Shown piece after piece: positions 1-5,170 of a stretch of DNA of 7,135 nucleotides. The stretch comes from JBBRRP01 sp038251425 (GTDB lineage: Bacteria > Myxococcota_A > Polyangia > Polyangiales > Polyangiaceae). The number at the start of each line of letters is the position of its first letter. The stretch's first letter is position 1. The stretch lies in contig JBBSBI010000245.1 of the NCBI GenBank assembly GCA_038251425.1, positions 1 through 7,135 of the forward strand. The letters run 5' to 3'. Both the position numbers and the translations under genes were made by a program. The notes under the pieces were generated by a model. It did not search any database. It was not told where the DNA came from and saw only the letters and a program-made list of their open reading frames with translations.

Positions 1-1422
1 AAGCTCTGGCCACTCCTTAGCGTAAAATTCGGGCACGACTACGTTGAGTGCCTCGGCGTACTCGCCGGCAGCAAGCTCCCAACTTCGCGGTGAACCTGTA
101 ACTTCGGCCGAAGCCGCCACGACGTCTGCGAAACGGGTGCGGGTCTGTGCGTAGAGCGCTGGGTGATAGCGCTTGCCGTAAGCTCCCGCCGCATTGCGAC
201 AGGCGTCGACGGCCTGTTCAAAGAGCCTATTCAGAACCTCCGCTGGGCTCTTCTCGGCTCCCGCAGCGCGTGCCCGTGCAAGCTCAAGCTCGCACAGGTT
301 GGATTGCTCATTGGCCCAAACATACGGGTCGATCTCGCGCACGGTGCGGGTGAGCAGCTCCTGTTGTTTCGCCACCAGCGCTTCAAGACGTTTGGGATCC
401 TTTTGCGAGATAGCGAGCTTGGTGTCACACCGAATTTGGCCGAGCTCGGCTTCCAAGAAGACCGCCTGCGAGAGGCCTCTTCCACTCGCCTCATGCCGAA
501 CTAGTTTGGAATGGATAGCATCGTCCACTTTTGCTTGGGCACTGGCCGCGCTGGTTCGTAGCGCCAACGCGCGCGCGTAGCGTGTGCGCGCTTCCGCCAG
601 GAGAGCTGGGGAGAAAGGCTGAGCGGCTTGGGCTTCCTGTGCGAGCGCGCTTCGTAACAGGAAGTCAGCCTGCAGAGGCAACGCCGACCCCTGGACTACG
701 GCTCGATCATAGGCATTCACTGCTTGCTGATACTCTGCCGGAGCGCCGGTTAGGAGCGCGCGCGCGGCGTGAATATCGCCGAGCGAGCGCATGAGCACGC
801 CTTTGATATCCTTGCTAGCATCCTGTTCGAATCGTTCACGGCTTTGCAGCTTCGAGAGCCCTCGCTCAAGCAATGCGAGCCTATCCAAGCTCTGCGCGTC
901 CCGAGCAGCGAGTGTTTGCCCTTCGACAATGCCAGCCACGAGCGGCACGAAATCCGGCCATTTCTTGGTGATTTCTTGCTGAAAAATATTTGGGCGAACG
1001 GAAGGATAGCGCTGATGGTTGAAATAGGAGTTTCCCCCGGACGAGTACACGAGCGCATCCGCTCCATTGTTTTCGAGCAGGAGCTGCGCCTGTTCGCTAC
1101 AGGAATCTTCTTTGGCTCCGCACGTCAGCTCCAGATCGAGATTACGAATCGAAAGCACTCCCTTGCCCATCATGCTGTCGAGCGTCTTCAAGCTACCTTC
1201 AATGTCCGCCATGAGCCCCATTCGCTTGCCCGCGTAGTCTCTGCCGGCACCACCGGAAACCAACAACACAGTGATGGGCGCGCTGCTGGACACGGCATCA
1301 GCGCTATTGGCGGGCTGTGCAACGCAGCCCACCAGCACGGCACCACCAAAAACGACACCGGCGACAGCAACAGCAACAGCGGCGGCCGAAAATCGTGAAA
1401 TGAAGGAGCTCCGTTGGGCCAT
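1..1422 (-). CDS. TPR-like lipoprotein, C-terminus beyond the left edge
   Basis: An uninterrupted minus-strand frame of 474 codons runs from an ATG at 1422 to the window edge with no stop, so the gene is partial. Residues 1-32 form a lipoprotein signal: basic N-terminus, long Ala/Val core, lipobox L30-V31-G32-C33. Residues 49-170 form an alpha/beta-looking domain (ITVLLVSGGAG at 50-60, ADALVYSSGG at 121-130) with a close Cys pair, C101 and C108. I do not recognise this domain; it is only vaguely like periplasmic-binding folds. From about residue 175 to the end it is mainly helical and Ala-rich, with TPR-like pieces (AEYQQAVNAYDRAV at 229-242; YAQTRTRFADVV at 424-435 followed by WELAAGEYAEALNV at 448-461), suggesting a protein-interaction scaffold. 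The start lies 7 nt after the protease stop, which implies co-transcription and probably coupled translation. Function is unknown; a partner or regulator of the protease is inference. The frame is certain, the family assignment moderate. Confidence 0.85.
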   Translation of the reverse strand, partial: MAQRSSFISRFSAAAVAVAVAGVVFGGAVLVGCVAQPANSADAVSSSAPITVLLVSGGAGRDYAGKRMGLMADIEGSLKTLDSMMGKGVLSIRNLDLELTCGAKEDSCSEQAQLLLENNGADALVYSSGGNSYFNHQRYPSVRPNIFQQEITKKWPDFVPLVAGIVEGQTLAARDAQSLDRLALLERGLSKLQSRERFEQDASKDIKGVLMRSLGDIHAARALLTGAPAEYQQAVNAYDRAVVQGSALPLQADFLLRSALAQEAQAAQPFSPALLAEARTRYARALALRTSAASAQAKVDDAIHSKLVRHEASGRGLSQAVFLEAELGQIRCDTKLAISQKDPKRLEALVAKQQELLTRTVREIDPYVWANEQSNLCELELARARAAGAEKSPAEVLNRLFEQAVDACRNAAGAYGKRYHPALYAQTRTRFADVVAASAEVTGSPRSWELAAGEYAEALNVVVPEFYAKEWPEL

Positions 1423-1429
1423 AGGACTT

Positions 1430-2809
1430 CTATTCTCTCGGTTTTTCTTTGGAATTTGCGCTTGTTTGTTGCTTCGCTTCGGCCAGCATGGCGTCGAGCA
1501 AATCTTTGAGTACGAGGAGCCTGACGCGCTCGGAAGGAAGATTTTCCGTAGTGCGTTCAGCATGGCGGAGTTGCTCGCGGGGGGCTGGGCATTTGCCTGA
1601 AAGTTGCCGGCTCAACTCATCGGTTGCACCGCGAAACACATACAGGCCAGGACCGTAACTTCCCTGAGCCAGCAATGGCTCAAGCGCACTTACAGCACTT
1701 CCCAACACCTTCGTCACCGAAGTGAGATCGGCGGTGGGGCAGAGCGCATAGAGGCCAGACTGAAACAGATTCTTGCCCGACTGATCGTCGGCCGCAGTAG
1801 CCGTGGCGAAGGCTTCGCGACTGAGCCCCGGCTTGGCCGTGAGCAGCTCTCGAATGTAACGATTCGGCATCGCAAAACCCAAATTCTCTCCCCCTCTCAC
1901 CACAAACGTCGCAACGCCAATCACGTCCCCGTCCTCCGCAACGATAGGCCCTCCGGAGGAACCCGGCGAAATGGCCGCCGTGATCTGCAAGACGCGCATG
2001 CCCGCCATGTGTTCGCGGACTCCGCTCACGATGCCATCACTGATGGTCGCTTCAAAGCCCAAGGGATTGCCGAGTGCGAATACTTTCTCACCGCTCGTGA
2101 CGGCGTCTGTGGCGCGAAGCGACAGCGCTGGCAGGGCTTGATCGACCTGCAATACAGCCAAATCCCACTTGCGATCAAAAGCGAGCACGCCCAAAAACTG
2201 AAGCTTATCCCCCTGATGGGAAGTGAGCTTGAGCTCTTTCTGCCCAGCCACCGCATGCAAATTAGTGACGAGCAGCTTGCCATCCATCACCGCGAAGGCC
2301 GTGGCCTGTCCGGTTGGGGTTTCGATCGAGACTAACGACTGAGCCACTCGTTGATAGATCTGAGTTGCGCTCAAGCTGCGCCGCTCGGTGCGCGCACCGA
2401 ACTCCAGCTCCTCGATTCTTTGGAGCTGCCAACTGAGCTCCGTCGCGCTTGAGTTGCGATAGAAAAAGGCCCGCTTGCCACAACCCTCAACGCTCATCAT
2501 GTGGGTATTCACACTGCGCCAGCTGATGTCCCGAGCGTCGCACTTGAGCGCTTTGGCGCCTTCGAGTGTTAACTCATTCTTACCGCTCTTCCACTGGCAG
2601 CCATCGCCACAGGAAGCGAAGTAGTAAAGCGAACGGCCACAACCAGCCGCAAATTTCAGACCTTCGCGAGCCGGCTCGATGATAACCTGAGAAGACGCAC
2701 AGCCCAGCTCGCTTGCGGCAAGCTCCTTGGGGAGCGCACTGCCACAGCCGGTTGCCAAAAGGAGAGCTATTGCTGCCCACCTGCTTAACTTCGTGCTCTT
2801 GCCACCCAT
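1430..2809 (-). CDS. Trypsin-like (HtrA/DegP-type, S1C) serine protease lipoprotein without PDZ domain
   Basis: 459 residues. Residues 1-22 are a lipoprotein signal (hydrophobic AAIALLLATGC, probable lipid-modified C22), so the protein should sit in the envelope facing the periplasm or outside. Residues 37-120 hold two copies of a Cys motif: C37, C57-G-R-S-L-Y-Y, C67; then C90, C110-G-K-R-A-F-F. Residues about 150-325 are the chymotrypsin-fold protease with a complete triad: H185 in VTNLHAVAG, D216 in FDRKWDLAVL, S285 in SPGSSGGP. GNPLGFEATISDGIVSG at 247-263 and LGFAMPN at 310-316 are typical HtrA landmarks. The triad spacings (31 and 69) resemble those of DegP. Residues 335-459 show no PDZ domain, only an unrecognised tail with C357 and C407. 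The ATG has no clear Shine-Dalgarno sequence, but it is the start that places the signal peptide at the N-terminus. It lies 36 nt after the pterin-synthase-like gene and 7 nt before the TPR lipoprotein. Peptidase activity is well supported; the substrate is unknown. Confidence 0.93.
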   Translation of the reverse strand: MGGKSTKLSRWAAIALLLATGCGSALPKELAASELGCASSQVIIEPAREGLKFAAGCGRSLYYFASCGDGCQWKSGKNELTLEGAKALKCDARDISWRSVNTHMMSVEGCGKRAFFYRNSSATELSWQLQRIEELEFGARTERRSLSATQIYQRVAQSLVSIETPTGQATAFAVMDGKLLVTNLHAVAGQKELKLTSHQGDKLQFLGVLAFDRKWDLAVLQVDQALPALSLRATDAVTSGEKVFALGNPLGFEATISDGIVSGVREHMAGMRVLQITAAISPGSSGGPIVAEDGDVIGVATFVVRGGENLGFAMPNRYIRELLTAKPGLSREAFATATAADDQSGKNLFQSGLYALCPTADLTSVTKVLGSAVSALEPLLAQGSYGPGLYVFRGATDELSRQLSGKCPAPREQLRHAERTTENLPSERVRLLVLKDLLDAMLAEAKQQTSANSKEKPRE

Positions 2810-2845
2810 GGGGCGCGAAGCTAGCAGAAGCCCGGGCCAGAATCA

Positions 2846-3259
2846 CTAGGGGGAAACCCCATGTAACGGCGCTTCGTAGGCCGCCCAGGCAACGTGCGAC
2901 TCATGCAGGGTCACCCGCAGTGCGTGAAGCTCGTGCACGCTGGCGCCGAGTTCGCCCGTTTCAAGGCGAGCCTTCATGGCATCAAAAACGGCCTTGGCCA
3001 AAAACTCGGTGGTGGTGTTCTTGCCCGTGAACGCAGGCGTTTCGTCGAGATTACTAAAATTCCAAGCTTCGAGAATCGCCGTTAATGCGACGCCAGCTCT
3101 CCCAATATCAATCACCACTCCGTTCGGATCGAGCTCCAACCGTTTGAACTCCACATCCACAATATAGGTGGCGCCGTGCAGCTTCTGAGCGGGCCCGAAA
3201 AGCTCTCCCCGAAAGCTGTGAGCGATCATCATGTGGCCACGAACAGAGACTGTGTACAT
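2846..3259 (-). CDS. 6-pyruvoyl-tetrahydropterin synthase / QueD-like protein, divergent active site
   Basis: 137 residues, close to the usual 115-150 of the family. The family enzymes convert dihydroneopterin triphosphate to 6-pyruvoyl- or 6-carboxy-tetrahydropterin using a zinc ion. Family landmarks in order: MIAHSFRGE (H14), KLHGATYIVDVEF (H28), NGVVIDIG (D51), NFSNLDE (D72), NTTTEFLAKAVF, and a final LHESHVAWAAYE with E120. In canonical QueD the second block reads C..LHGHS and gives two zinc His plus the catalytic Cys. Here the second His is A30, no Cys precedes LHG, and the LDH His is E73. I recall homologues with the same HSFRGE...LHGAT pattern, so this is probably a subfamily and not decay, but the canonical reaction is doubtful. 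A good Shine-Dalgarno sequence (AAAGG, 8 nt upstream) supports the ATG. It is the first gene of the minus-strand run, and no other pterin or queuosine gene is visible beside it. Confidence 0.85.
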   Translation of the reverse strand: MYTVSVRGHMMIAHSFRGELFGPAQKLHGATYIVDVEFKRLELDPNGVVIDIGRAGVALTAILEAWNFSNLDETPAFTGKNTTTEFLAKAVFDAMKARLETGELGASVHELHALRVTLHESHVAWAAYEAPLHGVSP

Positions 3260-3267
3260 TGGATCTG

Positions 3268-3272
3268 CCTTT
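3268..3272 (-). promoter_or_regulatory. Ribosome binding site of the pterin-synthase-like gene
   Basis: On the minus strand AAAGG lies 8 nt before the ATG at 3259. It is the best ribosome binding site among the three minus-strand genes; the two downstream ones have none that is convincing, fitting translation within one mRNA. Confidence 0.6.
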
Positions 3273-3308
3273 GGGTTTCAGCGGTTGGGGGGGAGTGGTG
3301 AACGATTT

Positions 3309-3338
3309 GGCATAGTTGAGCTTCGACTCCGTTGGCAA
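3309..3338 (-). promoter_or_regulatory. Weak sigma70-like promoter candidate for the minus-strand gene run
   Basis: On the minus strand TTGCCA (3338-3333, five of six matches to TTGACA) is followed after 18 nt by TATGCC (3314-3309, three of six matches to TATAAT). It lies about 50 nt upstream of the first gene of the run, in the 126-nt divergent gap. Such a match can easily arise by chance. Confidence 0.25.
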
Positions 3339-3371
3339 TTCGGCCAGCTTGCCTGCCTAGGCCCCTGGCGC

Positions 3372-3376
3372 TAGGA
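3372..3376 (+). promoter_or_regulatory. Ribosome binding site that selects the GTG start of the Uma2 gene
   Basis: TAGGA ends 9 nt before the GTG at 3386. The alternatives are poorer: the in-frame TTG at 3332 would add an atypical N-terminus, and the in-frame ATG at 3413 is preceded only by a C-rich stretch. Confidence 0.5.
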
Positions 3377-3385
3377 TGGCAGCTC

Positions 3386-3955
3386 GTGACGACTTCCGCT
3401 CCCGGCGCAGGCATGAGCTATCAGGAATACGTCGCACTTGAGAAAGGCGCGGCGGAACGCCACGAATACATCAACGGCAAGGTATTCGCGATGGCCGGGG
3501 GCACGCCGGAACATGGGGCACTTGCGGTGGCGTTTGCCGCGGAGCTTCGCACGGCTTCGGTGGGAAAACAGTGTCGAGTTTTTTCATCCGATGTGGCGGT
3601 GCACGTTGCTGCCACATCGTTCACAAGTTATCCGGACGTCAGTGTGGTTTGCGGAAAGCTGGAAACGGCTGCGGATAATGAGCGAGCCATCACCAATCCC
3701 GTCATTATCGTGGAGGTGCTCTCGCCTTCCACTGAGGGCTATGATCGCGGAGCCAAGTCCGCCCACTTTCGTCAGCTTGAATCCCTTCGAGAGCTCGTAT
3801 TTGTGGCCCAGGATGAGCGCCGCATTGAGGTGCTCAGGCGAACATCGCCGGGCCACTGGGAGCTCACCGAGGCTCGGAGAGGGAGCTCGATCGAGCTTCA
3901 AGCGCTTGGGATCAGCCTATCGGTGGATGCTGTGTACAGTAATCCGTTGGAATAG
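3386..3955 (+). CDS. Uma2-family (DUF820) PD-(D/E)XK endonuclease-like protein
   Basis: 189 residues from a GTG start, the normal size for the family (about 180-200). Uma2 proteins have a restriction-endonuclease fold and are abundant in cyanobacteria and myxobacteria; their cellular role is not settled. Visible landmarks: MSYQEYVALE (10-19) and RHEYINGKVFAMAGGTPEH (25-43), the usual N-terminal signature; YPDVSVV with D84; VIIVEVLSPST with E110; RGAKSAHFRQLESLRELVFV with K124. D84, E110 and K124 are the expected catalytic D-E-K set, so the protein looks intact. GTG is preferred because TAGGA lies 9 nt upstream and a short leader before the EYLALE-like block is typical. The next in-frame ATG is at 3413 (codon 10) and an in-frame TTG lies at 3332. 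It is transcribed away from the pterin-synthase-like gene and towards an FG-GAP gene remnant, and seems to be a single-gene unit. Confidence 0.9.
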   Translation: MTTSAPGAGMSYQEYVALEKGAAERHEYINGKVFAMAGGTPEHGALAVAFAAELRTASVGKQCRVFSSDVAVHVAATSFTSYPDVSVVCGKLETAADNERAITNPVIIVEVLSPSTEGYDRGAKSAHFRQLESLRELVFVAQDERRIEVLRRTSPGHWELTEARRGSSIELQALGISLSVDAVYSNPLE

Positions 3956-4038
3956 TTGTGGACGCCGATCGGGCACTTCGCACGAAACCAGCGTGGGCTC
4001 GATGGCGCCTAGGTTAGCGAATGGAATATCTTGCCCGC

Positions 4039-4527
4039 TCACGGAGCAATTCGCCGCACAAACACCGCACCACTCTGGAGGGCAGCGTTGCTAATCTGGT
4101 CCCCGTTGACTCCTACCGCTGCGCTAGATTCATAGCGTGCACCTACCGCCAGAGTGTTCCCCGACACTGACACCGAACCGCCGAAAAAGTCGCCGCTACC
4201 CGTATTCGAGGCCTTTATGTAGGCCTGCTGGGTCCATACGTCAGCGCTCCGCGTGAATACATACACCGCGCCACTGTTGGCACCGTTGATGCTCTGGTCC
4301 GCGTTGATGCCCGTCGCCGTGCTAGCTTCAAAGACGGCGCCCACCGCCAGCGTGTCCCCTGACACTGATACCGAAATCCCGAAATTGTCGGTTCTACCCG
4401 TGTTCGAGGCCTTCAAGTACGCCTGCTGGGTCCACACCCCCGCGCTGCGCGTGAACACATACACCGCGCCACTTTGGTCGGCAGCGTTGCTGCTTTGGTC
4501 CCCGTTGACCCTGGTCCAACCCCTTCA
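4039..4527 (-). pseudogene. 5'-truncated FG-GAP / integrin-alpha-like beta-propeller gene
   Basis: From a GTG at 4464 the frame reads 141 residues to a TGA at 4039-4041. It contains two near-identical 66-residue units, each with VYVFTRSA..WTQQAY.KASNTG, then F-G, then SVSVSG(D/N)TLAVGA, then a Gly/Asn/Asp-rich calcium-loop-like stretch, then SGAV. This is the FG-GAP repeat type of large secreted bacterial beta-propellers, which usually have a signal peptide and six or more blades. Homology continues upstream of the GTG (VNGDQSSNAADQSGA, to about 4509), but a TGA lies in frame at 4525-4527 and no start precedes it. The natural C-terminus (FVRRIAP) is kept, while the signal peptide and most blades are missing. 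A translated two-blade fragment without a signal sequence would be unlikely to work, so I call it a remnant. It meets a plus-strand DUF4351 fragment at its broken end. Confidence 0.75.
4069..4464 (-). repeat. Two tandem 198-bp direct repeats (FG-GAP blades)
   Basis: The 66-codon unit at 4464-4267 is followed directly by a second at 4266-4069. The first 40 codons of the two align without gaps and mostly differ at third positions, for example in the codons for VYVFTRS and WTQQAY. A third partial unit tail lies at about 4465-4509. This indicates duplication of a blade with later drift under protein-level constraint. Confidence 0.75.
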
Positions 4528-4565
4528 ATCCCGGCGATTGTGGTTATCCCCGCGTCTGGGGTTTT

Positions 4566-4742
4566 CGGGAGGGCAAGGCTGAAGGTTTACGAAGCGTTCT
4601 CGTCAAGCTGCTCACGCTCAAGTTTAGAAACCTCCCAGACGCCGTTCTCAAGCGCATCTCCTCGGCTCCTGAGGATCGCCTTGAGCTCTGGGCTGAGCGC
4701 ACTATTCCAGCAAATTCGCTCGATGAAATCTTCTCAGATTAA
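4566..4742 (+). pseudogene. C-terminal fragment of a DUF4351 / Rpn-type protein
   Basis: A frame of 58 codons ends at TAA 4740-4742. It begins REGKAEGLRSVLVKLLTLKF, continues LPDAVLKRISSAPEDRLELW and ends AERTIPANSLDEIFSD. This matches the DUF4351 pattern: an EG.A.G lead-in, L..LL..RFG-like, LP..V..RI..A, L..W.ER, A.SLDE(I/V). The domain usually closes Rpn-like recombination-promoting nuclease or putative transposase proteins. There is no ATG, GTG or TTG in the frame and a TGA lies upstream at about 4506-4508. The frame between that stop and REGK does not look like the family, so the N-terminal nuclease part is lost. The break lies within about 50 nt of the broken end of the FG-GAP remnant, pointing to a rearrangement there. 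Confidence 0.65.
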
Positions 4743-5157
4743 CGTCCGTGACCGCGGCCACGGTGAGGTTGCCATATCGACAGCCTTACCGGCCATTAAG
4801 TTGCGAAGTGCGCGGGTTCTTAGGCACGGCGCCTTCACGACATCGGCACAGCTCCGCCACTTGTGGATGCTACACCTCCCGCGCCTCTAGAAGGACTGGT
4901 GCCACATTGAAGTACCAGGTGTCGGGTGGGGCGCAGCTGAGTTTGGCGAACTGGGCGCAGGCGATTTGCTCTCCGTTGGACTTTTGGCGGAATGGAAGAA
5001 TTGTGCGCATGGCGCCCCCAAACCAGGAGGCGACACTTGAACGGATTGGGCCAGGAAAATCGCGACATGCGGACCACAAAGGCGTAGAGTCACCTCCTGA
5101 CCGCACTCTGGGAACTTGATGCCTCCAGTGCTGGTTTCCCGCCCGCCTTATCGATCC
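4743..5157. other. Gene-poor interval, possibly holding a decayed minus-strand gene
   Basis: I find no intact gene. On the minus strand one frame closing at TAG 4870-4872 has a plausible C-terminus (IACAQFAKLSCAPPDTWYF, then NVAPVLLEAREV). A different frame further upstream, about 5030-5120, reads plausibly too (GGIKFPECGQEV, TLRLCGPHVAIFLAQSVQ) and is bounded by TAA at 5148-5150. Together they could be one Cys-containing exported protein broken by a frameshift, but I recognise no family. No tRNA or clear promoter was seen. The interval also serves as the 5' flank of the hydrolase. Confidence 0.3.
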
Positions 5158-5164
5158 AAAGGAG
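5158..5164 (+). promoter_or_regulatory. Strong ribosome binding site of the hydrolase gene
   Basis: AAAGGAG ends 6 nt before the ATG at 5171. It is the best Shine-Dalgarno match in the window and fixes the start that gives a proper signal peptide. I could not find a convincing -35/-10 pair upstream. Confidence 0.85.
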
Positions 5165-5170
5165 TTCGCG

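Noticed and set aside
769..1398. 209-codon plus-strand frame
   Set aside because: It lies opposite the continuous TPR-lipoprotein frame, which has a lipobox, an operon context and coherent helical repeats; the plus-strand translation has no domain or signal.
1604..2335. 243-codon plus-strand frame
   Set aside because: It is antisense to the protease, whose triad and HtrA landmarks are unambiguous.
3330..3355. Possible sigma54 promoter (TGGCA...TTGC)
   Set aside because: The distance between the GG and GC elements is much larger than the fixed sigma54 spacing.
3970..4037. CGGGCA/TGCCCG inverted repeat between the Uma2 gene and the FG-GAP remnant
   Set aside because: Six base pairs more than 50 bp apart is expected by chance and there is no T-run.
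3438..4094. 218-codon plus-strand frame overlapping the Uma2 gene
   Set aside because: Shifted shadow of the Uma2 frame; its translation is Arg/Ser/Trp-rich without motifs.
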